A stretch of DNA of 64,000 nt from Notamacropus eugenii (Eukaryota; Chordata; Mammalia; Diprotodontia; Macropodidae), in the NCBI RefSeq assembly GCF_028372415.1, contig NC_092872.1, forward strand, positions 88,324,613 to 88,388,612, in the 5' to 3' direction. Of the stretch, positions 22,745 through 33,710 are shown in pieces. The notes beneath the pieces were generated by a model that saw nothing but the letters and a program-made list of their open reading frames with translations, was not told the origin of the DNA and made no database searches. Position 1 is the first letter of the stretch, and each line of letters begins with the position of its first letter. A program made the position numbers and the translations under genes.

Positions 22745-23008
22745 CATATAAAGGATCATTTCTGTTTTTCAGTTTTTTCAGTCTTGTATGACTCATAATG
22801 ACCCCATTTAGGGTTTTCTTGGCAAAGATACTCGAGGAATTTGCCATTTTCTTCTCTAGCTCATTTTACAGATGATAAAACTGAGGCAAACAGGGTTGAG
22901 TGACTTGCCCAGGGTCACACAGCTAGTAAGTGTCTGAGGCCAGATTTGAACTTAGGAAGAAGAGTCTTCCTGATTCCAAGTCCAGTACTCTATCCACCTA
23001 GCTGTCCA
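22745..23008 (-). repeat. SINE with RTE/BovB-like tail
   Basis: In complement, the tail 'gactcataatgaccccattt' and 'agggttttcttggcaaagat' resembles RTE 3' ends. The core at about 22870-22940 and a tRNA head ending 'ggacagctaggtggatagag' at 23008 follow. Related to 43023-43276 on the other strand. Confidence 0.8.
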
Positions 23009-23039
23009 TAAAGGATCAACTTTCTCACAATCTGAGCCA

Positions 23040-23250
23040 TCCAATAATGAACTATTCACGTTTCAAAGTTTTAGAGTTTACAAAACACTTCCCCTCACAA
23101 CAACCTTTTGAAGTACTTAGGTTTAGCAAACCTTTTCCTCATTTTGCAAATTAGAAGACTGAGAATTAGAGAAGCTATATAAAGTGCCTGTGGATGCACA
23201 GCTGTAAAGTAGTGAAGTCAGATTTAAACCTGTCCCACTCTACCAAATCA
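23040..23250 (-). repeat. MIR-type CORE-SINE
   Basis: 'ttttcctcattttgcaaatt' and 'gtggatgcacagctgtaaag' are the diverged core, with the 3' arm 'cctcacaacaacctttt'. Confidence 0.6.
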
Positions 23251-23257
23251 CCTCAAC

Positions 23258-23430
23258 AATGGGATGAGCTGCCTAGTGAGACAGTGAGAGCCCCATTATT
23301 GGAAATTTCAAGGCAGAGACCCCCTGACCTTTCATTGGGGATTTTGTAGAAGGGTGTCCTGATTTGGGTAGGAGATGAGGCTGGGTGAGATAAAATATGT
23401 GAAAGTGCTTTATAGTAGGAAAAAATGTTA
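23258..23430 (+). repeat. CR1/L3 3' fragment
   Basis: 'aatgggatgagctgcctagt', 'gagagccccattattgga' and 'gggattttgtagaagggtg' follow the CR1/L3 3' order. Confidence 0.65.
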
Positions 23431-23629
23431 TATAGATGCATGCCATTGTGATTTTTATAACTTACAAGCACTTAAATTATTGAATATTCTTTGGCTATAA
23501 TTTTCAACTTACACTAACACACAGGGTCATCTATAAATCGTGTTTTCGTGTTTCCCTGTGTTGTTTTATTTAAATGGAAAATTATCCAAATCACGCTGCA
23601 GTGCTTTGAAAATCCATACCTGGTTTTGT

Positions 23630-23790
23630 AGTCAATGGACCTTGATCTGAATTCTGGCCCTTCCACTATCTGGGTGACCTTGGGCAATATCATCTCTCTG
23701 GGTCTATTATTTGCAATACACAATGAGGGAATGGAACTCAGTTATGACTAAGGGCATTTCTAGCTCTAAGTTATTGAAGTTCATCCCAGG
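23630..23790 (+). repeat. MIR3/THER1-type CORE-SINE
   Basis: 'tgggtgaccttgggcaatat' is followed by 'gagggaatggaactcag' and 'gcatttctagctctaag'. Confidence 0.65.
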
Positions 23791-24159
23791 AACACCTCAT
23801 CATGGCCCTGGCAGATTTATTTTATTCCCCCCACTTGATGCATTTATTATACACTCTTGAAAAGTATAGTTTCCTGACCAGAAGTGATGACACAGCATTC
23901 TGCATATTGCCACAATACTTAAACATTCTTTGCAATTAGATCCTGAGTTATTGAGGCACGATTTTAATTACCCAGTTCACTGACTGTATTAAAGGAGATC
24001 TGTGGTTGCCATCTACATCCAAGCACCATAGTTTGTTTTATTTTTTTTTAAAGGATGATGTAATTAATTGATTGTTGGGCCAATTGATTTCTTTTCAGTA
24101 GAGAACCCCAGGTGTTGAAGCACTGTTGAAATCAAGCTCTCCAACCTCAACCATGTGTT
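23791..24159. other. Unassigned stretch
   Basis: Nothing recognised. Confidence 0.35.
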
Positions 24160-24290
24160 TGCCTTAGAAAGGTCACTTTTTTTTTTTGCATCTCAATTTC
24201 TTATCTGTAAAATAAGTGCACAAATGCCTTCTCTACCTGTCTCCTGGTCTTGTGTGAATCACAGATTCTTAGAGATGAAGTGCCTTTTCA
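24160..24290 (+). repeat. MIR-type fragment
   Basis: 'gcatctcaatttcttatctg' and 'taaaataagtgcacaaatgc' lie in core order, with a T-run before them. Confidence 0.5.
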
Positions 24291-24299
24291 CTATTAATT

Positions 24300-24485
24300 A
24301 TTTCTTGTTTGTCCTGTATATAACTTGATTTATAAGTATTTATTTGCATGTTGTCTCCTCATTAGACTGTAAGTTCCTTTAAAGTAGGGAGTGGCTTTTG
24401 CTTCCATTTGTATCCACAGCATTTAGCTCAGTGCCTGGCTCAGAGTAGGTACTTAATAAAATGTTTTTGTTTGATTGTTTATTGA
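24300..24485 (+). repeat. L2 3' end
   Basis: 'attagactgtaagttccttt', 'agctcagtgcctggctcaga' and 'gtaggtacttaataaaatgt' lie in order. Confidence 0.85.
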
Positions 24486-24554
24486 TTGACAGAAGCAAAA
24501 GAGTCAGCTAGACCAAAGTTGTTCTGATGATCTATTAGGAATCCATGTACCTAT

Positions 24555-24850
24555 AACACACCAGACAGGTGGTCATCCAGCCTTTGCTTAGAGACTTTTT
24601 TGGGGGAGGGAGGAGGAGGCAAGGCAATCAGAGTTAAGTTACTTGCCCAGTGTTACATAGCTGGTAAGTGTCAAGTATCTGACAAGTAGTCCTCCTGACT
24701 CCAGGATCGGTGCTGTATTCACTCTGCCACCTTGCTGCCCCCTGCTTGGAGACATCTATTGAGATAGAATCCACTACCACTGAGGCAGCCTATTTCATTT
24801 CTACCCTGCTCTAATTGTTAGGATGTTTCTTCTCACCTCAATTCTAAAAT
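24555..24850 (-). repeat. CR1/L3 fragment interrupted by a SINE
   Basis: 'ggtggtcatccagcctttgc' lies left of the SINE. 'ggcagcctatttcatttcta' and 'ctctaattgttaggatgttt' lie right of it. Together they give the complement of the CR1/L3 3' region. Confidence 0.7.
24596..24742 (-). mobile_element. Short tRNA-headed SINE with TSD
   Basis: Its head and core match 3017-3331, but it ends soon after the core in a G/T-rich run. The target duplication is 'tgcttagagac' (24585-24595) and 'tgcttggagac' (24743-24753). Confidence 0.85.
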
Positions 24851-24869
24851 TAAATATAATTAAACTTAA

Positions 24870-24945
24870 ATTTGAGACTAATGATCTAGTCTAACCCTTC
24901 CTTTTTATAGATGAAGACATAGGCCTAGAGAAGTGGTATCATTTT
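24870..24945 (-). repeat. MIR-type fragment
   Basis: 'ctagtctaacccttcctttt' and 'tagatgaagacatagg' match the MIR3 left part in complement. Confidence 0.45.
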
Positions 24946-24954
24946 CACTGGCTG

Positions 24955-25192
24955 TCCGCTATACCTCAAATGTTCGGCCTCTCAATCTCTATCTCTTGGC
25001 TTTCTTTTAAGATTCAGCAGAAATCTAAATTTCTCCAAGAAGTCTTTCTCTGACCTTATTAACGTTAGTGCCTTCTATCTGAGGTTATCTCTATTTTATG
25101 CTGTCTATATCTTGTTTGTACATAGTTATTTGCATGGTGTCTCCTACCACTGGATCATGAGCTCCTTGAGGTTAGGGGCGATTTGTGCCTTT
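24955..25192 (+). repeat. L2 3' region, resuming at 26027-26070
   Basis: 'agattcagcagaaatctaaa', 'gaagtctttctctgacctta' and 'atgagctccttgaggttagg' are followed by an interruption. The missing tail 'ggcacagtgcctggcacata' appears at 26036. Confidence 0.8.
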
Positions 25193-25745
25193 TTTTAAAA
25201 AATATTTATTTTTGGTTTTCAACATTGACTTTTAAAAGATTTTGAGTTCTAAATTTTTCCACCTACCCAAGATGGCACACAATGTGATATAGGCTTTACA
25301 TATGCAGTCATATTAAGCATATTTCCACATTAGTCATGTTGTGAAAGAATAATCAGAACAAAAGGGAAAAATCATGAGAAAGGAAAAAAACGAAAAGGAG
25401 AATACAGTATTCTTTTATATGCATTCAGACTCCTTAGTTCTTTCTCCGGATGTGGATAGCATTTTTCATCATGAGTCTTTTGGAGTTGTCTTAGATCATT
25501 ACATTGCTGAGAAGAGCCAAGTCTATCATAGTTGATCATTATACAATAACCTGGTTCTGCTCACTTCACTCAGCATCAGTTCAAGTAAGTCTTTCCAGGT
25601 TTTTCTGAAATACACCTGCTCATCACTTCTTAGAGAAGGTAATATATTCCATTACATTCATATACCACAGTTTGTTCAGTCAGTCCCCAATTGATGGGCA
25701 TCTCCTCGATTTCCATTTCTTTGCCACCATGAAAAGAGCTTCTCT
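25193..25745 (-). mobile_element. L1 3' end inserted in L2
   Basis: The left edge is T/A-rich (the complement of the A-tail). The right part is the complement of L1 3' UTR ('agtcagtccccaattgatgg', 'atttccatttctttgccacc'). It is 5'-truncated near the ORF2 end. Confidence 0.75.
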
Positions 25746-25784
25746 AGATATATATGTATATGCTGTACTTTTATCTGTAATAAT

Positions 25785-26020
25785 AATTGCATTAATAAAG
25801 CACTGTAAGATTTGCGAAGCACTTTATACATGTTATTTTATTTTATCCTCACAACAGCCCTGAGAGGTAGGTGAGATTATTATTTTCATTTAACAGATGA
25901 AGAAACTGAGGCAAACAGAGGTTAAGTGACGTATTCAGTGTCACACAGTAAGTAAGTGTCTGAGGCTGCATTTAAACACAGATCTTCCTAATTCCAAGTC
26001 CAACACTCTATTTACTGCCT
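25785..26020 (-). repeat. CORE-SINE, near full length
   Basis: 'atcctcacaacagccctgag', 'agatgaagaaactgaggcaa' and the head region up to 'ctatttactgcc' are present. It sits between the L1 fragment and the resumed L2 tail. Confidence 0.8.
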
Positions 26021-26070
26021 TACTCTTGGCACAGTGCCTGGCACATAGTAGGTACTTAACGAACGTATAT

Positions 26071-26155
26071 TGACTTGATCAAGATCACACAACTAATTAA
26101 TAACAGGGCCAGGTCTGTCCCTGTCCCAGGGCAGTGCTCTTCCCCCTAAACCATG
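26071..26155 (-). repeat. MIR-type fragment
   Basis: 'gatcaagatcacacaactaa' then 'cagggcagtgctcttccccc' are the core edge and head side of a MIR in complement. Confidence 0.5.
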
Positions 26156-26689
26156 AATCAAAAGTGCTTTGAAATATAAAAGGTAGTTTACAAATACCAA
26201 GTATTGCTGTTGAAAGGATAGCTATATGCTGGACATTGCAGAATTATGTAAATACCCTTATCATTTTCCCCATCAGGAGTTGATGGTTTATGTCCTTCAG
26301 GCACAAGAGGAATTTATGGTTATTGATGGAGAAAGCCCCCAACCCCACACATTCTGAATTCTCTCTGCTGAAGACAGTTATATTTGTCTGAAAGAGAAGA
26401 AACAGTTCACCAAGGGCAAAGTAGGTACATTTACAGACCTGGAATAGGACCTTCACAGGGCTGCTTTGTAAAGGCCAGTCTCAAAGAATGGGTGGCACCA
26501 GCAGCTGCCTAAACACTATGAGCCTTTCGATTCTAGCCTCAAATATCTTCCCTGCTGGCCTGTCAATTTAACTGAAATACCCTTAGAGATATATTCCTTT
26601 AGGTTAAAGGTATTATTGCCTGTTCAAATTCAATTCAGTTAAAAATAAGAGTCCCTATTGCTACCTAATAAAGTCAAAATTTCCCAGCT
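26156..26689. other. Unassigned stretch
   Basis: A 70-codon minus-strand frame (26244-26456) has no recognisable motif. Nothing else is seen. Confidence 0.35.
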
Positions 26690-27560
26690 TGGCATTTTAC
26701 AGCCTGGAATATAGGATTCATTCAAGGTTCTACGTAATCTGGCTCCAACCTACTTTTAAAATCTTTGTTCATATTTCTGCCCATCATACCTTATAAAATA
26801 AAAAGACTTCAAAAGATATCAATCAAATTTACTTAAAAAATAACTAGATACTCACTATTTTTTGAACATATCCTTCCACTGCTACAATGGGCTCATACCA
26901 TTCTCTCTGTGTGATATGGCCTCCTCTAAGCATCTGCACATAGTGGCTTCTTATTATCTCTAAGATCAAATAGAAATTTCTCTGCTTAGCTTTTCATGTT
27001 CTTCACCACCTGGCTCCTTCATATCTTCCCAGTCTTCTGACAGCTAGGTGGTACAGAGCACTGGGCCTGGGGTCAGCAAGGACATGAATTCAATTCCAGC
27101 CTCAGAGACTTACTACCTTGGTGACCCTGAGCAAGTCACTTAACCTCCATCTGTCTCAGTTTCTTCAACTATAAAATGGGGATAATAATAGCCCCAACTT
27201 TCCAGGGATATTGTGAAGAACAAATGAGAGAATATTTGCAAAATGCTTAGCACAATGCCTGGAAAACAGTACTTAATGTGCTTGATAAAGGCTTGTTGGC
27301 TAACTTGAAATCTTATCCATCCTTCAAGGTTCAACTCAAATTCTTTCTTTTTGTGTAGCCTTTTTAATCCCTGCCTCTCTCCTCTGAAATTTTACAATAC
27401 TCTGTTTTGAGTTCTCTTTATTGTTTGTCTATGGTCCTTTGGTCTTAGCCCCCAATGTACTGCTAGTTCCTTGAGGGCAGGAATCATATCTCATTCATCT
27501 TTATGTTTACCTTAGTATTAACATAGGTCCATTGTAGACCCTCATAAAATGTCTGTGAAT
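26690..27560 (+). repeat. L2 LINE interrupted by a SINE
   Basis: Parts 26690-27035 ('acagcctggaatataggatt', 'tctggctccaacctactttt') and 27305-27560 ('ccatccttcaaggttcaact', 'gttccttgagggcaggaatc') form one L2. The SINE 27040-27304 lies between them. Confidence 0.8.
27040..27304 (+). repeat. CORE-SINE with L2-type tail
   Basis: The head is 'gacagctaggtggtacagag' and the B-box-like part is 'gaattcaattcc'. The core is 'gtgaccctgagcaagtcact' and the tail is 'agcacaatgcctggaaaaca'. Nearly full length. Confidence 0.9.
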
Positions 27561-27592
27561 GAACTTTTACAGATAAAACTGTAGGCCCAGAT

Positions 27593-27788
27593 ATTATAGA
27601 ATCAGAAAGTTAGAGCTGGAAAGGACTTCAGAAGCCAGCTAGTCCAAACTCTTTATTTTACAGATGAGGAAACTGATGCCCAGGGAGGTTAAGTGACTTG
27701 CTTAAGGTCACTTGGATATGAAGTATCAGAGGCAGTCTTTGAACCCAGGACCTCTGACTCCACAACCAGTTTGTTTTCCACTGTGACT
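27593..27788 (-). repeat. MIR3/THER1-type CORE-SINE
   Basis: 'ttagagctggaaaggacttc', 'ttacagatgaggaaactgat' and 'gaacccaggacctctgactc' are well preserved. Confidence 0.85.
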
Positions 27789-28149
27789 TATCCAAAGTCA
27801 CACAATTAATAAGAGACAGAAGCTAGAAGTCACATGTGTTGGCTTCTTACCCAGTCCTCTTTCCTCTCTAATATGCTGGACAGACAATTTTCAACTGTAT
27901 CTCCAGTTAAGAAAAAATTTTGCTGGCCTGAGTAGAATGGAGAAAAAGTACCTGGACATGCATGAAACATTGCTTAGGGAGGATCGGGTTGGAGGGGTTC
28001 CTAACCCAGACCAAGAAAGTTCTCCCTGACTCTTCTGCAACTTCCCAACAAAAGAACTGGCTGGTAAAAGGATCTGCACAATCCTTCTGAAAAAGATCTA
28101 AGGGTTTTAATATATTGCAAGCTCAGTGTGAGGCAACAGCATGATAGAT
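27789..28149. other. Mostly unassigned
   Basis: A MIR scrap may lie at 27789-27865 ('aaagtcacacaattaataag'). The rest is unrecognised. Confidence 0.35.
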
Positions 28150-28445
28150 GGTAATAAAAGTCATTTTAGACTATCTAAGATTAGTTAAATTATAGTCCCC
28201 TTATAGTATGCTTGGTTCAGACCACATATGGAATTCTGTGCTCAATCCTAAGTGCCACACTTTTGGAAGGGGATTAATATATTTGGGAGCGGATGAGGGC
28301 AAACAGGACAATGAAGGACCTGAAGATCATAGTTCAGGAGGACCAAGTGAAGGAAATAGGGATCATTAGTTTAGAGAAGAGAAGAGATGTTAGCTGTATT
28401 TAGATATTTAAAGAGAGCTGTCAGGTAGATTAGGACTATTCCACC
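28150..28445 (+). repeat. CR1/L3 3' fragment
   Basis: 'tggaattctgtgctcaatcc', 'ggcaaacaggacaatgaagg' and 'gttagctgtatttagatatt' lie in CR1/L3 order. Confidence 0.7.
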
Positions 28446-28769
28446 CCAGAAATCTTCCTGTCTTCCACTCTGTTTCTAAAGCTTCTAGATTACCAGACTT
28501 CCAGAGACCATGGCATGAGAAACTGAATCTGCACATTTGGCTTTGGAATTCATGTCCTGGGACCCCTTCTGTCCTAACTGGTGAGTGTGTAACTATATAA
28601 GTAGCTAGCCCCAGTCATGCTTCATATTCTATTCCAGTCTCCACTCCCCATCCCCATCAAGTCAATACTGCTATTGCTTCTGAAAAGTAGCAATTCTTCT
28701 CTGTAACTATTCTTAATCTTTGGAACTTTCCAGAACAAAACTCCATTACCTGCTACCCAGCGCACATGT

Positions 28770-28945
28770 GTTATCACCCTCTACTAGAATAAAAAGTCCT
28801 TAAGGGCAGAGATTATATGTTTTTGTATTTGTAGGCTGTCTGTAGTATTTGTAATGTTTAGCACAGTACTTGGCATATGGGAAGCATTTAGCAAATGATT
28901 TTTCATATTCATTCATTCATTCATTCATTCGTTCATTCATTCATA
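28770..28945 (+). repeat. L2 3' end plus (CATT)n
   Basis: 'aaaaagtccttaagggcaga' and 'gcacagtacttggcatatgg' are L2 tail. An ATTC tandem run occupies 28908-28945. Confidence 0.7.
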
Positions 28946-29220
28946 TTCTGCTTGGCACCAGAAGGAAGAATTAGAAACAATAGGTGGAATAATAAAAAAC
29001 GAGATTTGAGCTTGATCCTAGGACAAATTTCCAAACAATGAAAATTCACTGAAAGTTGAATTGTTAACATACAAAGTGGGAGAAGGGAGTCTTGCTCGCG
29101 TATGGGTTGGACATAATAGTTACTTCAATCTCTTCCCTGAGATTCTATAATTCTGTTCATTAGCTCTCAGGCATGGCTCCCTCAGCATCCCAAGGACATG
29201 TTTATATGCGTGAAGCTGCT
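28946..29220. other. Unassigned stretch
   Basis: Nothing recognised. Confidence 0.35.
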
Positions 29221-29239
29221 TTGATCTAATTTAAGGTCT

Positions 29240-30065
29240 TCTATTGCCTGAGCCCAATTTAAGTTCCTTCTGGAGGCCCTGGAGGCAGAGGCCTTGACTT
29301 CTCTGACAGTATGCCTTGTTCTTCCTCACCTGAAAGGGATGAGAGGAGACACCTGTTCACCAAGAAAGTAACCTTCTGTGGTCTTATTTTTTCCCCTTTT
29401 TTGGGCGTTTTCCCAGCCAGTTACTTGACTTCTGAGTTTCCTCTCCACAACCACCTCACCTCCAGTTCTGCCAAGCCAACATTGAGGGCTGAGATTCAGA
29501 TGAGCTGCTCCAAACCCTCAGGGGCGTTAGGTGGGGGCAGGGCTGCTATTCAGTGTGAGATTAAGATCAGCTGCTCAGGATGGGGCAGGACCAATGCACA
29601 GGGTTCAGTTCCCTCAGGGGGTTTACGATGAGACCTTCAACAATGGATGTAGGCTACTGCCTGCTTTGGGAGCCCCGTCTGCTGCCACCTGAGGAGGCCC
29701 AAGTTATGGGGACACCCTGCTCCCTTCTCAGCCAGCCAAAAAGACCTTCTCACTGACCTTTGGCACCTGTGGGTTGAGGGATCTGTGCTGCTGCTAGAGA
29801 TTCTGTCCCTGAAGCCTGCTGGATTATGCTCCTCTTGGTGCTGCTTGGCCAAGCCTGGGCTTGGCTCTGCTCCATGTCCAGTGTACAACAGACCTTTCCC
29901 ATTGTTCTTTCAGGTCACTCTGGGCTAGAAATCTCCTCCACTCCATTGTTCTGTGGCTTCTGTTGCTTTAGAATTTGTTGAGAGTTCTTCTTTACAGGTA
30001 TTTTATGGGCTGTGGGGGAAGAGCTAGTGTATGTCTTTCTACTCCACCATCCAGGCTCCGTCCCC
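29240..30065 (-). mobile_element. HAL1/L1 5' end fragment with flanking direct repeats
   Basis: It matches the 5' UTR and start of ORF1 of the element at 45073-47837 (for example 'tgttcaccaagaaagtaacc' against 'tgctcaccaagaaagtaacc'). It begins at the complement of 'ccatccaggctccgtcccc'. Direct repeats 'ttgatctaatttaaggtct' (29221-29239) and 'ttggtctaatttaaggtct' (30066-30084) flank it. Unusually, no A-rich 3' tail is seen at the left edge. Confidence 0.75.
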
Positions 30066-30439
30066 TTGGTCTAATTTAAGGTCTGCCAAGATGTCAGCAA
30101 TGACAACTCTCACAAAGACTGTGGGTAGTTAGTACAGGAAAGAGTTTTGCATCTCTTCTGGTAAACTTTTTGATTAGGAATGCCAAGTGGGTTAACTCAT
30201 TCCTAGTCTTCCCATTTGTAAGGATGGGTTTATCAGCTGATCTTCAGGTCCCTAGTAGAAAGTAGGTCTCTGAGAGGATAAGACACAGGGCAGGGAAGTT
30301 TGGATGAAGCATCAGGAGAGTAAGGAGCATGAGGCAGGGGGAAGGAGAGAGTCATGGGAGTAGAGGGCATTAAGTACTTGGAGATGGGGCACCTCCTGAT
30401 GATATATCTGTATCTTAATCAGTGTATAGAAGTAGAAGA

Positions 30440-30568
30440 GAGGAGACAGATAAAAAGAGAGAGGGGAGGGAGGCAGAGAGAGAGGGTGGAAGAGAGAGGA
30501 GGGGTGGAGAATGAGGAGTGAGGGAGGGAAGAAAAGAAAGAGGAGGGAAGCAGAGTGGGGGAGAAAGG

Positions 30569-30632
<64 letters not shown>

Positions 30633-30634
30633 GC
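30440..30634. repeat. Purine (GA-rich) tract
   Basis: A polypurine region of about 195 bases ends in an uninterrupted (GA)n run at about 30571-30624. Long Ser-Leu frames on the complementary strand are artefacts of it. Confidence 0.95.
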
Positions 30635-30824
30635 TGCCCTTAAGGTCTGAAAAGTCACAAAGAGATTTAGGGAGTTGATTCACTCCTTCCCCTTCCCATA
30701 ATAGCAATGGGCATTGAAGATTTCAGAAGGTAGACTGTAGAACAATGAGGACACAGTCATTTTTATTTCATAAAATATAAAGATCTTTTGATATATTTGT
30801 GATCTTTCTATAGCATTTTGAGGG

Positions 30825-31305
30825 AGTTGCATGATATAAAAAGAAGTTAATTGATTTGACCAAGTTCACACAGGTAGTTAAATGTTAGAATCTGGATTTG
30901 CACCCAGCTTGTACTGTACCTGTAAATCATAAAGATCACAGTTTTAATACTGAAAGGGGTCTTAGAGACCTATACCAACACCTTTATCTTCCAAATGAGG
31001 AAAATGATGTATCAGAAGGTTGTACAGCTGGTAGATTGCATAGCCAGGAGGTGATCCTATGTGCTCTGACTCCAAATGCCCTTTTCCCCCATAGTACCTG
31101 CATGCCTCACCATCTTTCCCTACAGAATTGTAGCTGAAACAGGAATAAAGCCTAGGGATAGATAATCTAGCCCAATTCTCTCAATTTATAGATGTGAAAC
31201 TAGACTGGGAAAAGGGCAGTGACTTACACAAGGTCTCATAGCTAGTAAATAGTATAAGCAAAGCTTGAACCCAGGCCTTTTGACTCCAAGTCCAAGGGAC
31301 TGGCT
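30825..31305 (-). repeat. Three MIR-type fragments
   Basis: Pieces at about 30825-30905, 30935-31110 and 31150-31305 each carry the complementary core or head text ('tcacacaggtagttaaatg', 'cttatagagaccta'-like, 'gaacccaggccttttgactc'). The second and third resemble MIR3/THER1. Confidence 0.55.
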
Positions 31306-32499
31306 TTTATTGATCCAACATACAGTCATATATAGAATCCAATGTATAATAATATATAAGCTGAAAAGCCTTAATATTTAGGTGGTGGGGGTCATTTTCC
31401 CCATTTTATTCTACTAGAAAGGAATAAGATAAAGGTCGTATTACCCCCTTCAAACCCCCCCCCCCCAAATGTCAATTGTGGCTTCAGCTGGTCAAAGATC
31501 AAGGGGTAGAGCAGTTCCCAAATCAAGACTTGGACTGGTGCTTAGAGACGCTGCTCTGAGGGCAATGGAAGGGGACCTACATCCTCCCCCTGGGAGGGGC
31601 CACTTCCAAAAGGGGTCTAGCTCCTAACATTCCTCAGATTGATAATGAGGGTACACAGTTCAACTTCTTCAGAAATCTACTGTTTACATAATAGTGGGTC
31701 AACTTCTCCAGCCCCCAACCCAGTTCCCAGTAACTGGCATCCAGATTCTGCAGCCCCTGCCCAGAAGCCAAACTGCCAGATCAGGCATGGATTCTGTAGT
31801 AGGGATGATGCTAGTAGGTCCCTTTTTGTCTTTTCACCGATTCAAAGATTAGACCTAAATGAATGGCACTGAGAATTGTGTGCAGGAAGCAGAGGGCAGG
31901 TTAAGGAAAAAGGAAAAAAAAACACAAAAAATTCCAAACAAACCAAAACCCCCAACTCTGCAGAAATTACCTTGCTGCTAACGCCTGCAGTACAAGCATC
32001 TCATACAAAGAAGGCATCGCCTCAATTGGGGATTCAGGTCTGAAAATCTCTTCCTGTACTGCTGAGTTGCACTGTGGTCAGTTGTTACTAATAAGTCATC
32101 AAGTATGGTTCCCACCACCCCAACCTCCAGCAGACAATTCTATCTATAAGAACAATGCCAAAATACCAGGGTCCCTGTTGTGTGTTTGTACAGCAAATCC
32201 AGAGAGCTTTGCTGCACACCTGCAGCAAATGCAGCGAATTTTCTCCTTTACATTCTAAGGCAGGAAAAGGAATAATTCACAAAAACTTACATCTCTATCT
32301 CTAATCTCTATCACATTATGATCTATTTCTAAACACACGAATGTGCATACAATACATGCCCAGGAATGTGTATACATACACACACATACACACTCACACA
32401 CAATTAGTTGCTTCAGTAGAAATTGTCCCAGCTCTGTGAATTCATCCACGTGGGTTCTTGCTGCATTGGTGCACATAGCAATCTTTTCAGTGAGATATA
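31306..32499. other. Unassigned stretch, possibly unique
   Basis: No repeat family is recognised. A C-run lies at about 31448-31465 and a small CA run at 32380-32402. On the minus strand an AATAAA hexamer lies just left of 31313 but has no A-tail. Frames up to 90 codons show no motif. Confidence 0.4.
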
Positions 32500-32850
32500 A
32501 TAGAAGGAACTCCAAATTTGGAAACAAAAGACCTGGATTTAAATACTTACTCTGCTGTTTCCTAGCTTTGCGGCCTCAGGCTAATGACAATCTCTGAACC
32601 TCAGTTTCCTTACCTATGAAACAAGTAAATTTAAACTTAATGAGGCAATTGTTGCCCTGGAAGGAACACAATGTTGGAAGTCGAAGAACCAGAGTTAGCA
32701 TCCTCAATCAGCTCTTTGCAACCTATTTGATCTTGTATGAGTCACTGGCTCTTTCTTGGCCTCAGTTTCCTCATCTGTAAAATGAGGTGGTTGGACTAAA
32801 TGACCTTTAAAGTCCATTCCAGATCTGTAAGTTTTATTTTATGATAAATG
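32500..32850 (+). repeat. Two MIR-type CORE-SINEs in tandem
   Basis: About 32500-32640 is a MIR ('gaacctcagtttccttacct'). About 32655-32850 is a MIR3/THER1 type ('cctcagtttcctcatctgta', 'ggactaaatgacctttaaag'). Confidence 0.8.
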
Positions 32851-32977
32851 ATAGGAAGTTGTAAATCTTATGGTAATGCATTCATGACTTCTTGTCCATG
32901 TTTTTCCATAAATCCTATATGAAAGAAATACACTGTAATACAACAAGCAGAATAGAGATTTTCTTTTGATTCTTTAA

Positions 32978-33064
32978 GTATGTTGATTGCTCCAGTAGAC
33001 GGCTCAGGCTAGTCATTGGTTATCTCTCATTCTTGCTACGTGACTAGCTCATCTTCCTTTCCAG
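32978..33064 (+). repeat. Left arm of a long inverted repeat
   Basis: This arm pairs with 33711-33798. By eye about 78 of 86 positions match, including 'tatgttgattgctccagtag' and 'gctagtcattggttatctct'. Weaker similarity continues inwards for some tens of bases. Confidence 0.85.
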
Positions 33065-33180
33065 GTCGCACCTACTCTTGAGGTATATTTCATATCACTG
33101 TTCTTGGGCCATGATTATTATGTTAGAGTCTACTTAAACCCTTCTCCTCAAATATATCTATAACTATGTGTACGTATGTA

Positions 33181-33489
33181 TACAAGGTAACCCAAAACTT
33201 TAAAAGCTTTAAAATATATTAAGACTTTTGGAACATTTATGCATATAAATGCACACATGTGCATATGTGCCTATACACACAGAAAGGTAATATATCTATG
33301 AATATGTAAGTATACCTACATATGTATATAAGCACACACATGTATGCACACATGTATGTAACATGCATATCCATTAATAAATATGCGTGCATATATACAT
33401 ATATACACACATGTATGTGTATGTGTGTATGTGTCTCCCAAAAGTCTTCATGTAGTTTGAAGCTATTAAAACTTTTGGGACACCCTGTA
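33181..33489. mobile_element. Mariner-type MITE with a microsatellite interior
   Basis: The left end 'tacaaggtaacccaaaactt' and the complement of the right end ('tacagggtgtcccaaaagtt') form inverted termini bounded by TA. Pairing extends about 50 bases inwards through 'aagactttgg'-like text. The interior, about 33241-33435, is filled by alternating CA/TA repeats. No transposase is present. Confidence 0.75.
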
Positions 33490-33710
33490 CAAACACACAC
33501 ATGTATATGCATATTGATTGAAATACCAAAGCAATCGCTGGAAAAGAATAGTGAAGAAAATAACAGAATTTATTTATAGATACACATATACATATACAAA
33601 TACATATACCCACATGGGAAGATGGTAGTAAGTAGAATCTAGCATAGTAATAAAATAAAGACTTGACTGAGGGAAGCCATCTGAAATATCCCTTCAAGAA
33701 CAGAAATGAT

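Noticed and set aside
30312-30707. 131-codon Ser-Leu-rich minus-strand frame
   Set aside because: Direct translation of the (GA)n purine tract.
31306-32499. A processed pseudogene 3' end on the minus strand, suggested by AATAAA near 31308-31313
   Set aside because: No A-tail, no duplication and no coding similarity to any gene I know.
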